From NCBI GenBank assembly GCA_018623495.1, contig JAAZVP010000020.1:1-41164 (forward strand): a stretch of 41,164 nt of DNA. Reading direction: 5' to 3'. This document shows, one piece after another, positions 1-6,945 of this stretch; position 1 is the first letter of the stretch; every line of letters starts with the position of its first letter. Source of the DNA: Halothiobacillus sp. (lineage in GTDB: Bacteria; Pseudomonadota; Gammaproteobacteria; JAAZVP01). The position numbers were made by a program, and so were the translations under genes. The notes under the pieces are model-generated. The model saw nothing but the letters and a program-made list of their open reading frames with translations, did not search any database and was not told where the DNA came from.

Positions 1-25
1 CGCGACCGGGAGGTCGCTCCCACGG
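1..25 (-). repeat. REP-like palindromic element (copy 1)
   Basis: On the minus strand this reads GTGGGAGCG followed by the second arm of a hairpin (stem GCGACC / GGTCGC, loop TCCC). It shares the GTGGGAGCG head and stem-loop architecture with the copies at 125-153 and 23369-23396, but its stem differs by compensatory changes. It is inverted relative to the copy at 125-153, a BIME-like arrangement. It touches the window edge, so it may be incomplete. Confidence 0.6.
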
Positions 26-124
26 GCCGGGGATTCGTGCGGAGGTGGCCCAGGGGCTGATCGAGAACGACCCGGTGCAGGCCCGATCAGGCCCATCGGT
101 TAAGGCCGACACGGGCCCACTGGA

Positions 125-153
125 GTGGGAGCGGCGTCCTCGCCGCGAATCCG
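125..153 (+). repeat. REP-like palindromic element (copy 2)
   Basis: GTGGGAGCGGCG, loop TCCT, then CGCCGC and a GAATCC tail form a 6-bp GC-rich hairpin. It is nearly identical to the copy at 23369-23396, more than 23 kb away. It lies just past the stop codon of the last cas2 gene, the usual extragenic position for REP elements. The rest of 1-183 shows no gene and no CRISPR-type direct repeats. Confidence 0.65.
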
Positions 154-183
154 CCAGGGCATCGACCCGGCGCCCCCATTCGC

Positions 184-498
184 CTAGCCCGCTTTGCCCT
201 GTAGCCAGCAGGCAAGCGAGGAGTCGATCAGGTCGACACCCGCGGGCAGGGCCTTTCTGCCGAGGGTTTCGAGGCTCGGCCGGCGGGGCAACCGGTAGAT
301 GCGGATGTCGTCCCAGCGGGGATGGATGCACTCTTCCAGCTCGTCGCGCAGGTGCTGTACCTGGGCGGGGGTTTTCTCGACCAGGAAGACGGAATACTGC
401 AGGGGCACGCCGTGTTCACGCATTGCGCGGTGAACGCGGCGCAGCCGCCGCGGGTCCGCGATGTCGTAGGCCACCAGCCAGGCGGCGGGTCGGTTCAT
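184..498 (-). CDS. cas2: Cas2 (second copy), partner of the shortened Cas1 paralogue
   Basis: A 104-residue protein of typical Cas2 length with one ferredoxin-like fold. The first strand carries the Cas2 signature Asp (AYDIADPRRLRRVH, about residues 10-23), followed by the REHG..LQYSVF strand that marks the family. Cas2 dimers bridge two Cas1 dimers in the complex that inserts spacers into CRISPR arrays. The start chosen gives an ATGA overlap with the stop of the upstream cas1-like gene (495-498); an ATG two codons earlier at 504 is also possible. It is the last gene of a leftward four-gene adaptation cluster and is clearly diverged from the other Cas2 at 2244-2528. Cas2 identity is near certain; partnership with the adjacent Cas1-like protein is inferred from gene order. 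Confidence 0.9.
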   Translation of the reverse strand: MNRPAAWLVAYDIADPRRLRRVHRAMREHGVPLQYSVFLVEKTPAQVQHLRDELEECIHPRWDDIRIYRLPRRPSLETLGRKALPAGVDLIDSSLACWLQGKAG

Positions 499-1262
499 GG
501 CCATGCCTGGCCGGCCTCCCTGGCGACCTGTTCCAGCCGATCGAGGGCCTTGACCATCCCGCTCTCGCGGTCCGCGATGTGGCGATGCAGGAAATCCAGT
601 GCAACCTCGGCCTCCAGCCGCCCCTGCTCCACCAGGGCGCCGGTGGTCAATTGCCATTCCAACACGCCGAACCCGGCCAGCCGGCCGGCGAGGTCCCACC
701 AACCGCCCCCGGGCAAGGGGTAGCGGGTGTCCAGCCCCCTGTCCTGCAACAGCGCCTCTGCGAGCCCGCGCATGGCGGCGTGAACCGTTGCCTCGGGCCG
801 GCTGCGGGCGCGGGGGCCATCGGGTGCGGGTGCCCCGAGACGGCGGGCCAGTTCCCGCGCGCCCCGGTCCCGCTCGGTGTCGGCGTGCGCGTGGATCCGC
901 CGCAGGTGCTCGTTGCGCACCCAGTTGTCCAGTCGTTCGCCACCGCCCGGCTCCCAGGCGAGGCGACCCACGGCATCGCCCAGGGGCTCATTGCGCGATC
1001 TCGCGGGTTGCAGGCTGCCCAGCAAGTCGCCCGCCTCGTCCACGAAGATCACCGGCAGCCGGTGCTCCAGGCACAGCCGGGTGGCCGAGGCCGACCAGTG
1101 GTGCCTGGCCTGGCTGATGACCCGGTGGATGCGGCTGACGGGGTAACGCGCCGGAGCCCGCTCGGCGTGTTCCACCCGCAGCGCTGGCCCGTCCACGTCC
1201 ACGCGGGCCGTGCCGGCGTCGAGCAGGTAGACCGGCAGCCGGCGGGGCAGGTTGTCATCCAT
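495..1262 (-). CDS. Shortened, probably catalytically inactive Cas1 paralogue
   Basis: A 255-residue protein, about 70 residues shorter than the adjacent Cas1. Residues 8-85 look like the Cas1 N-terminal beta domain (YLLDAGTARVDVDG, VSRIHRVI, LPVIFVDEAGDLLGSLQP). Residues 110-255 are helical, with LDNWVRNEHLRRI resembling the first helices of the Cas1 catalytic domain. The active-site landmarks of the neighbour (the Glu of RGVEG, the His of GFYH, the Glu of DLIEPLRP) have no visible equivalents: the segment for the first seems deleted, and YPLPGGG and RLAGFGVLEW occupy the places of the other two. It overlaps the cas1 stop by 8 nt and couples to cas2 by ATGA. A structural or regulatory Cas1 subunit, perhaps in a heteromeric integrase, is the best guess. 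Homology to Cas1 rests on pattern and context, not on an alignment search. Confidence 0.75.
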   Translation of the reverse strand: MDDNLPRRLPVYLLDAGTARVDVDGPALRVEHAERAPARYPVSRIHRVISQARHHWSASATRLCLEHRLPVIFVDEAGDLLGSLQPARSRNEPLGDAVGRLAWEPGGGERLDNWVRNEHLRRIHAHADTERDRGARELARRLGAPAPDGPRARSRPEATVHAAMRGLAEALLQDRGLDTRYPLPGGGWWDLAGRLAGFGVLEWQLTTGALVEQGRLEAEVALDFLHRHIADRESGMVKALDRLEQVAREAGQAWP

Positions 1263-2238
1263 TGATCCAGTCCTCCTCGCTGAAGACGTCCAGTTGCCGT
1301 TCGCCGTCGGACCGCAGGAACCGGGCGAGGCCCAGGCACTCCCGACGGAGCAGTCGCCGACGGGCCCGGGCGTCCTGTTCCCACGCGGGATAGAAGCGGG
1401 CGCGCCCTTCCTTCACGAGCAGGCAGGCCCCATCCCGGTATTCGAAGTGGTGGGCCCGAAGCCGGCGGTCGCGGAACAGCCGCAGGACGAAGGCGTCCAC
1501 CGCGGGCCGCAGGGGCTCGATCAGGTCCGAGGCCAGGGATTCACGGCCGTGGGCGGGCCGGTGGTAGAAGCCGATCATCGGGTCCAGGCCGGCGATATGG
1601 GCGGCACGCACGGCATCGAAGTGCAGCAGCGTGTAGCCCAGTGACAGGCAGGCATTGACCGGGTCCCGCGGCGGCCTACGGTTGCGGCCGGAAAAACCGA
1701 GGGCGGGCGGAAACAGGGCCGCGAGTCCCGCGAAGTAGCCGCGGGCGGCCGCGCCCTCGACACCCCGCAGCGCCACGACGTGTTTGTGGGTGTCCACGCG
1801 GGCGAGGAGCCCCTCCAGCGAGGCCAGCGCGTCGAACAGCGGCTTTCGCCGGTCGGGACGGTCGCCCAGGGCCCGGTCAAGCATCCGTTTCTGCCGACGG
1901 ATCTTGGCCCGCACGATGCCTGCCGCCCAGTCTCGCCGGAAGGCGGAATCGTGTACGCGACCGGCCTGGCCCAGCCGGATGGCGGCATCGTTGTGGGCCG
2001 GCCCGAGGACCAGGGCGCGTCTTTCCAGCTTGCGCTTGGCGAGCAGCAGCAACGTCACCCCGGCCTCGGCAAGGCGTTCGATGACCCCGGCGGTGAGCTC
2101 GGCCTCCCCGTGGATGATCAACCGCTCGATGGAGCGGATGGGGATGGTTCCCTGGCGTTGCCCGGACGCGTAGATGGCGATCGCCCGACCATCGGCCCGC
2201 AACGACAGCGCCCGGTTGTCGAGGATCAGGGTGCTCAT
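1255..2238 (-). CDS. cas1: CRISPR-associated endonuclease/integrase Cas1
   Basis: A full-length Cas1 of 327 residues. It catalyses integration of new spacers at the CRISPR leader-repeat junction together with Cas2. Residues 1-75 form the beta-sandwich domain (LILDNRALSLRADG, VTLLLLAKRK). The helical catalytic domain keeps the metal ligands E161 (RGVEG.AAR.YF), H226 (GFYH) and D238/E241 (LASDLIEPLRP), so it should be active. The ATG at 2238 lies 5 nt after the cas2 stop and gives the canonical N-terminus. Its 3' end overlaps the start of the degenerate Cas1 paralogue by 8 nt, so both Cas1 proteins are very likely co-translated. No reverse transcriptase or Cas6 fusion is present. Confidence 0.95.
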   Translation of the reverse strand: MSTLILDNRALSLRADGRAIAIYASGQRQGTIPIRSIERLIIHGEAELTAGVIERLAEAGVTLLLLAKRKLERRALVLGPAHNDAAIRLGQAGRVHDSAFRRDWAAGIVRAKIRRQKRMLDRALGDRPDRRKPLFDALASLEGLLARVDTHKHVVALRGVEGAAARGYFAGLAALFPPALGFSGRNRRPPRDPVNACLSLGYTLLHFDAVRAAHIAGLDPMIGFYHRPAHGRESLASDLIEPLRPAVDAFVLRLFRDRRLRAHHFEYRDGACLLVKEGRARFYPAWEQDARARRRLLRRECLGLARFLRSDGERQLDVFSEEDWING

Positions 2239-2243
2239 GGTCC

Positions 2244-2528
2244 TCAGCCGAAGTAGAAGTGCTCGGGGTCGGTCGGGGGCACGGCGATGCCCAGCGTGAG
2301 GATCGAGGCGTCCCGGTCGACGCGAATCAGGGCGAAGCGGTCGGTCTCCTCGTCCAGGAGCAGTTCCATGTCGGCGAACAGGTCGCCCTTCTCGGCATCG
2401 GTGAGAAAGCACTCGTAGACGGATTTCTGGCCGCCCGTGGCATAGCCCTTGACGATCTTGAGCGCCTCGCGAAGCCGCGAGGGGCTGGCCACGTCGTAGG
2501 CGGCGAGGTAGAGCTTGCGCTGGGCCAT
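2244..2528 (-). CDS. cas2: Cas2 (first copy), partner of the full-length Cas1
   Basis: A 94-residue Cas2. The N-terminal strand has the conserved Asp in AYDVASPSRLREALKIVKGYATGGQKSVYECFL (split here: Asp about residue 12, then the QKSVYECFL strand), and the C-terminal half fits the second beta-alpha-beta unit. The ATG at 2528 is preceded by a strong Shine-Dalgarno (GAGGAG). It lies 5 nt upstream of cas1 and 86 nt downstream of the membrane CARF gene, so it heads the adaptation part of the leftward cluster. It differs from the second Cas2 in length and in the loop after the first strand. Confidence 0.93.
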   Translation of the reverse strand: MAQRKLYLAAYDVASPSRLREALKIVKGYATGGQKSVYECFLTDAEKGDLFADMELLLDEETDRFALIRVDRDASILTLGIAVPPTDPEHFYFG

Positions 2529-2591
2529 CGCCGATCTCCTCTCGGTTGCAATGACTCCATGCTGCCGCATCGGCTCGCCGCGGGAGCCTTG

Positions 2592-2605
2592 GCAAGCTTG
2601 TCGAC
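2592..2605 (+). repeat. 14-bp direct repeat, left copy (flanks the CARF/csx16 pair)
   Basis: GCAAGCTTGTCGAC occurs here and again, same orientation and identical, at 4126-4139. The two copies bracket the csx16 plus membrane-CARF gene pair almost exactly, in the short gaps on either side. It contains the 8-bp palindrome CAAGCTTG. It could be a target-site or recombination scar, or a regulator-binding site, or coincidence. Confidence 0.5.
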
Positions 2606-2614
2606 CCGGCGCGG

Positions 2615-3760
2615 CTATTTCAGCGTCAGGTCGTAGCCGCGCAGGGCGGGATCGGCCGACGAGTCGGGCCGCGCCCGGCCGAGGAGATTGGTGTCCACGT
2701 ACTGGAATCGCACGTCGTTGTGCAGGCTGCCCGCGGCCGCGGCGACGCTGGTCGGGGTCAGCCCGCCGGTGATGTCCACGAGGATCTCGTCCGCCAGCAG
2801 GGGCCGGCCGGCTTGCCGGGCATGGGCATGGACGTCTTCGACCGCATCGTTCACCTCGCGGTAGACGCTCATGAATTCCGTGCCGGCCACCGGGCCCCGC
2901 AATTCCACCCGGCAATCCGGCAACGCGCGGCGAAGCGCCCGGGCCAGCCAGTGCTCTACCCGTTCCTGCACCCCTTCCCCGCCCGGCTCCACCCGGGGCC
3001 GTACCAGGACCAGCTGCTCCAGCCGCCCGGCATGGTGGTTCACGGCCCGGATCAGCGGCCGCAGGTTGCTGCGGCCGTGTGCTCTCGTCGGCTGCTCGTC
3101 GACGTGACGCGTGGCCTCCGCCCAGGACCACTGCTCCAGTTCGTCGATGCCGAGGCGCCCCGAGTCGTCCGGCGCCTCGACGATCGCGAAGCGCGACATG
3201 GGGATGATCAGCGCACGGGCATCGTCCACCGGTGCGCGGTCGAGGCGTGCGTGTATCGGCAGCGCCCCCGGCACCTTCTCGTAGGCCCACCAGGCACTGA
3301 ACGGGAGCAGTACCAGCCCCACCAGGCCCTGTACCGGGTCGCCTCCCAGGACCCCGTCGGCCAGCCAGCTCGAGGCGAGGCCCAGCGCCAGTGCGGAACT
3401 GGTGGCCGCCCAGGCCTCGCCCCGGCGAAGGACACCCGCCGCTTGGCAGCGGCCGTCGAATTCTTGCGCCGCACCGGCCAGGTGCCCCGGGAGTGCCCCG
3501 AGAACCGCCAGGCCGCCGGCCGCTCGCTCGCGCTCGGAAAAGGCCAGGCAGGCCAGCAGGACAAAGGCGCCACCGTAGGACAATAACAGCCCGGCGAGTG
3601 GTGCCCAGGGCGCGTCCTCGGGCTGGAGCGAAAGGTTGGTCACGGCCATCCACGAGCCGTCGGCAAGCCAGGCATTGCCGAGAAGCGCCGATCCGACCGC
3701 CGGCACCAGGAGGAACAACCACGCTCGCCGGCGCGGGGCCGGGGTCCGCCGATCGCTCAT
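2615..3760 (-). CDS. Membrane-anchored CARF/SAVED-like protein, putative cyclic-oligoadenylate effector
   Basis: A 381-residue protein with an N-terminal membrane part and a soluble sensor part. Hydrophobic segments lie at about 13-33, 51-73, 82-98 and 120-160, enough for three or four helices. The C-terminal half has a Rossmann-like pattern ending in the CARF hallmark EILVDITGGLTPTSVAAAAG (about 325-344) and RFQYVDT; upstream are a beta strand (ALIIPMSR) and NLRPLIRAVNHHAGRLEQL. In type III CRISPR immunity such domains bind cyclic oligoadenylate made by Cas10, and membrane-linked CARF effectors such as Cam1 act at the envelope. No nuclease motif is visible, so a membrane-perturbing output is inferred. 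Its start overlaps the csx16 stop by ATGA, so the two are translationally coupled. The precise family is not recognised. Confidence 0.8.
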   Translation of the reverse strand: MSDRRTPAPRRRAWLFLLVPAVGSALLGNAWLADGSWMAVTNLSLQPEDAPWAPLAGLLLSYGGAFVLLACLAFSERERAAGGLAVLGALPGHLAGAAQEFDGRCQAAGVLRRGEAWAATSSALALGLASSWLADGVLGGDPVQGLVGLVLLPFSAWWAYEKVPGALPIHARLDRAPVDDARALIIPMSRFAIVEAPDDSGRLGIDELEQWSWAEATRHVDEQPTRAHGRSNLRPLIRAVNHHAGRLEQLVLVRPRVEPGGEGVQERVEHWLARALRRALPDCRVELRGPVAGTEFMSVYREVNDAVEDVHAHARQAGRPLLADEILVDITGGLTPTSVAAAAGSLHNDVRFQYVDTNLLGRARPDSSADPALRGYDLTLK

Positions 3761-4059
3761 GCCTCCTCCCCCACGGCAACGACCCGGAACTCGCGCAACC
3801 GGGCGCCCAGCGACTCCAGGGTATCGGCATCCAGCTCGCGGCCCCTGGCCTCGGCGGGCATGTCCAGCACCAGGTGGAAATACTGCCCGCCCCGGGCACA
3901 GACCTCGGCCGCCAACGGTACCGGCAATGTCCCGATGACCCGGTCACCGGGCCCGATCCGCTGGGGATCGAGATGTTCCACCTGCCGGTCCACGTCGATC
4001 CCTCGACGTTCGGCCCACTCCACCGCACCGGCATGCCGGCTGACGAAATAACGGGTCAT
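3757..4059 (-). CDS. csx16: CRISPR-associated protein Csx16 (VVA1548 family)
   Basis: A 100-residue protein matching the Csx16/VVA1548 family from its first residues: MTRYFVSRHAGAVEWAERRG, then VEHLD, GDRVIGTLPVPLAAEVCARG, YFHLVLDMP and RGREL. The family is found with type III CRISPR loci. Csx15/16/20-type small proteins are associated, from memory of recent work, with turnover of cyclic oligoadenylates (ring-nuclease-like); I treat this as a hypothesis. The gene is first in the leftward cluster and overlaps the membrane CARF gene by ATGA, which suits an effector plus off-switch pair. It is divergent from the NE0113-family CARF gene across a 164-bp gap. Confidence 0.9.
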   Translation of the reverse strand: MTRYFVSRHAGAVEWAERRGIDVDRQVEHLDPQRIGPGDRVIGTLPVPLAAEVCARGGQYFHLVLDMPAEARGRELDADTLESLGARLREFRVVAVGEEA

Positions 4060-4125
4060 GGCGTCGACGCTCCCTGGTCATTGAAAATCGCCATGTTAAC
4101 CGCCCTGGAAACAACCGGGCGGGTC

Positions 4126-4139
4126 GCAAGCTTGTCGAC
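4126..4139 (+). repeat. 14-bp direct repeat, right copy
   Basis: GCAAGCTTGTCGAC, identical and in the same orientation as 2592-2605. It sits in the divergent intergenic region between csx16 and the NE0113-family CARF gene, upstream of the promoter proposed for the latter. Confidence 0.5.
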
Positions 4140-4167
4140 TGCCCGGTGGCACTCGATGCTGGCACAC

Positions 4168-4195
4168 TTGACGAGTCGTGGCCGGAACCGATACC
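4168..4195 (+). promoter_or_regulatory. Candidate sigma70 promoter of the NE0113-family CARF gene
   Basis: TTGACG (4168-4173), 16-bp spacer, GATACC (4190-4195). Transcription would start near 4202, leaving a short leader that contains the Shine-Dalgarno AAAGGAGG at 4211-4218. The -35 is near consensus, the -10 is only fair. Confidence 0.45.
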
Positions 4196-4223
4196 GGCCC
4201 GAGAACCCGGAAAGGAGGCTGCC

Positions 4224-5336
4224 ATGCAACCCGAGGACTTCGAGCGACGCATCCTGCTGTGCGTGACGGGGCTCTCCCCGCAGATCGTTACCGAGACGCT
4301 CTACGCCCTGGCGATCGAACGCGACCGCCCCTTCGTGCCCAACGAGATCCACCTGGTCACCACCAGCGAGGGGGCCGAGCGCGCCCGGCTCAAGATCCTC
4401 GAACCGTCCAGCGGGCATTTCTGGGGGCTCTGCGAAGACTACGGGCTGGAGGCCGAGCGCATCCGGCTGGATGAACAGACCATCCACGTCATCGGCGACC
4501 AGCAGCCCCTCGAGGATATCCGCGACGCCGGCGAGAACCGGGCCGCGGCGGATACCATCATGGCCATCGTGCGCGAGCTCACCAATGACCCCGGGGCCGC
4601 GATCCACGCCTCCATCGCCGGCGGCCGCAAGACCATGGGTTTCTTCCTCGGCTATGCCCTCAGCCTCCTCGGGCGAGAACAGGACCGGCTCTCCCACGTG
4701 CTGGTCTCCGCCCCATTCGAGAACCACGGCGATTTCTATTACCCGCCCCGTCGGCCCGTGGTCCTCGAGACCCGCGAAGGTCGCCCGGTCCGCACCGACC
4801 AGGCACGCATCGAGCTTGCCGAGATCCCCTTCATCCGCCTGCGCGAGGAAATGCCCCACGACGTTCTCGGCGGCCAGCTGAGCTTTTCCGAGACCGTCGC
4901 CTCGGGCAAGACCCGACTCGAGCAGCCCCATCTCGGCTTCGACATCGAGTCCCGGCGGGTGCACCTCGGCCGCCAGGTCGTTGGCCTGAGCGAGATCAAC
5001 TTCGCCTTCTACCTCTGGCTGGCCAAGCGCCGGCACGAGGGCCGCGAACCCCTGGTCCGCCACGCGATCCCGCGGCAGGCTTCCGAGGAACTGATCCGGA
5101 TCTACAACACGATCACCCGCGCCGACCCGGACGACAACCGCCTCACCCGCGCCGTGGCCGACGGCATGGACCCCGACTATTTCGACGCCCGGCTGGCCTA
5201 CCTCAAGAAGCACTTGCGCGCCGCCCTCGGAACCCGTGCCGCGCGCCCCTACCTCGTCGAGCGGTTCGGCAGGCGACCCCACTCCCGCTACCAGCTGGCC
5301 ATCGAGCCCGACAGGATTTCCCTGCCCGAGCTGTAG
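4224..5336 (+). CDS. NE0113-family CARF-domain protein (Csm6/ring-nuclease-like)
   Basis: A 370-residue protein. The N-terminal CARF Rossmann domain opens with ILLCVTGLSPQIVTETLYAL (10-29) and includes HASIAGGRKTMGFFLGYALS (128-147), the glycine-rich ligand-binding motif of the family, followed by HVLVS. The C-terminal third (LSEINFAFYLWLAKRR, about 255-270, then a basic helical tail) looks like a winged-helix segment. No R-x4-6-H HEPN motif is evident, so RNase activity cannot be claimed; databases have carried this family as a CRISPR-associated ring nuclease. The ATG at 4224 is chosen over one at 4146 because AAAGGAGG lies six bases upstream and the protein then begins where the family does. 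It is divergent from csx16 and may read cyclic oligoadenylate. Confidence 0.88.
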   Translation: MQPEDFERRILLCVTGLSPQIVTETLYALAIERDRPFVPNEIHLVTTSEGAERARLKILEPSSGHFWGLCEDYGLEAERIRLDEQTIHVIGDQQPLEDIRDAGENRAAADTIMAIVRELTNDPGAAIHASIAGGRKTMGFFLGYALSLLGREQDRLSHVLVSAPFENHGDFYYPPRRPVVLETREGRPVRTDQARIELAEIPFIRLREEMPHDVLGGQLSFSETVASGKTRLEQPHLGFDIESRRVHLGRQVVGLSEINFAFYLWLAKRRHEGREPLVRHAIPRQASEELIRIYNTITRADPDDNRLTRAVADGMDPDYFDARLAYLKKHLRAALGTRAARPYLVERFGRRPHSRYQLAIEPDRISLPEL

Positions 5337-6151
5337 CGCTGTGCACACGACTCCATGAAGGACAACTGATCTCTCAGCGGGGGCAGATCCGACCCCCCCC
5401 CCGGGGCCAATCCGACGGGAGGCGCCGACGGGCAGATGGCTTGCCCGTCCGCTCGCCGCCAGGGATATGGAGCATCGTCGGGCAGGCACTCCCTCAACCG
5501 ACCACAAACCGCCCCCAAAAACGAGCCCAGGACTCTACCTCGACCGTTCCAGGGGGTACCACCGCAGTTCCGGCCATCCCGACAGACCGGGAACATCAGC
5601 GCAGCCATCAGGGCATTCTGCATCTGCGGGAGGCCCGGCGTGATGCCCGCCAGGACCGCGCGCCTCGGTGTTGACGCGGTCAAGCGGTGGGTAGAGCACC
5701 GACACCCTGCCCTCGCGCTCGCGCAGCAGGTTTCAGGCAAGGCGCTCTCACCATGCCGGGGCCGCATCGCCCAGGTCGCGGATGACGGGCACGTAACTTC
5801 ACACCGTCTACTCGGTCTCGAATCCCACTCGGTTCTTCCTTTTCGGCGTTGCCGACGATGGCCGGAATGAACCCTCCGGCAGCCCGTTGGGAGAGGACGG
5901 TAAGCCTGTCGCTCCCCGACCTGCATCGCGCGGCGTAAACGGGCCAATTGGTGTGCGCCCGAAAAGTCACCGTGCGTGGGCGCATGGAATTCAGCCCCGG
6001 GGCACCTGGCAATTCGCGCTACTCGGCGATGCACGGCAAGGTTGCGAGTGCCCGCCTTGCCCCGGATTGCTCGCACAATCGGCAACGTTTTCGACGCTCT
6101 CTCGGGTTACGAGGCGTCGAGATCGTTTCGATTTCAATTGCGAGGTATCAC
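5337..6151 (+). other. Gene-poor stretch of about 815 bp
   Basis: No reading frame here has recognisable protein character on either strand. The longest open frame (minus, 5288-6085) runs into the CARF gene and has a composition typical of high-GC shadow frames. A run of ten C lies at 5393-5402. No direct-repeat array is visible, so it is not a CRISPR array. It might hold decayed mobile-element sequence or a leader-like region, but nothing seen here proves it. Confidence 0.6.
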
Positions 6152-6640
6152 ATGATGCGTTTTCCGACGATTCTTGGCGTTGCCGGCCTGGTTCTCTCCA
6201 CGGCGAATGGTTGTGCCACCATCACCCGCGGTAGCGAGGAAGCCCTGGAGGTAAAGACCCAGCCCCCGGGGGCCGACGTCCAGCTTTCCACCGGTGAGAC
6301 CTGCACCACGCCCTGTGCAATCAAGAAAAAACGCAACGCGTCGTTCACGGTCAATATCCGCAAGGAAGGGTTCAAACCGGTCTCGGTCAATGTCAACCAC
6401 CAGACTGCCGGCGGAGGCGCAGCCGGGATGGCCGGCAACCTGATCTTCGGGGGCGTGATTGGTGCCGGAGTCGACGCCGCATCCGGGGCGACACAAGAGC
6501 TGGTTCCCAATCCCATCGAGATCGACCTCGAGACAGCAGGAGGCGTGGCAGAGGGTCGGAACGGAGCACCGGAGAGCGCATCGGCCAAAGCGCCAAAAAA
6601 CCAACAGGAAGTTGTAAACCAGGAGGAAATGGCGGAATGA
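6152..6640 (+). CDS. PEGA-type lipoprotein
   Basis: A 162-residue predicted outer-membrane lipoprotein. The signal peptide ends in a lipobox around LSTANGC (Cys 21 would be acylated). The mature part begins with a PEGA-like motif (VKTQPPGADVQLS, TPCAIKKK, FTVNIRKEGFKPVSVNVN) typical of surface or peptidoglycan-associated modules. A glycine/alanine-rich hydrophobic stretch (GGGAAGMAGNLIFGGVIGAG) follows, then a polar tail rich in Glu, Gln and Asn. The ATG at 6152 has GAGG upstream; ATG at 6155 is an alternative. Base composition is less GC-rich than in neighbouring core genes, consistent with acquired DNA. Function unknown; proteins with this architecture are often annotated simply as PEGA domain proteins. 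Confidence 0.8.
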   Translation: MMRFPTILGVAGLVLSTANGCATITRGSEEALEVKTQPPGADVQLSTGETCTTPCAIKKKRNASFTVNIRKEGFKPVSVNVNHQTAGGGAAGMAGNLIFGGVIGAGVDAASGATQELVPNPIEIDLETAGGVAEGRNGAPESASAKAPKNQQEVVNQEEMAE

Positions 6641-6854
6641 AAAATGAACCTGCCCGCCACACCCTGTTTCGATTCGCGGAGGATACCGGGCTTCAGGAAG
6701 TCCATGATCGCCGTGGCCCGTGCGACTTCAGGGGGGCCCTCTGTTCAGGCGGGATGGTCGCCACGCTGGCGAGGCGGGTTGGAAGGCGCGCAAGGATAAC
6801 ACCCTGGCGAGCCTGCCCCGCGGGCGCCTCTATCGTCATCGGCGACCGTGCCGA

Positions 6855-6878
6855 GTCCCGTCACCGGGACGGGTTTTT
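6855..6878 (+). terminator. Rho-independent terminator candidate
   Basis: CCCGT (6857-6861), a short loop, ACGGG (6869-6873), then TTTTT. It lies in the 305-bp gap between the PEGA lipoprotein and the SprT-like gene and would end the lipoprotein transcript. The rest of this gap shows no convincing gene; an 81-codon frame at 6637-6882 overlaps the lipoprotein stop and this hairpin and looks spurious. Confidence 0.5.
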
Positions 6879-6945
6879 GTGACAACTGGCGTCCGGTCGG
6901 TGCCTGGATTAGGCTGCCGGCCACTTCAAGCGAATCCCTCGAGCC

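Noticed and set aside
1-183. CRISPR array at the left edge
   Set aside because: Only two inverted REP-like hairpins are present; there are no regularly spaced direct repeats. No array was found elsewhere in the window either.
5288-6085. 265-codon minus-strand frame next to the CARF gene
   Set aside because: Overlaps the CARF 3' end, no Shine-Dalgarno, Cys/Arg-rich composition with no family resemblance. I could not support a transposase remnant.
6637-6882. 81-codon frame overlapping the PEGA lipoprotein stop
   Set aside because: The ATGA overlap is suggestive, but the product has no recognisable features and the frame runs through a terminator.
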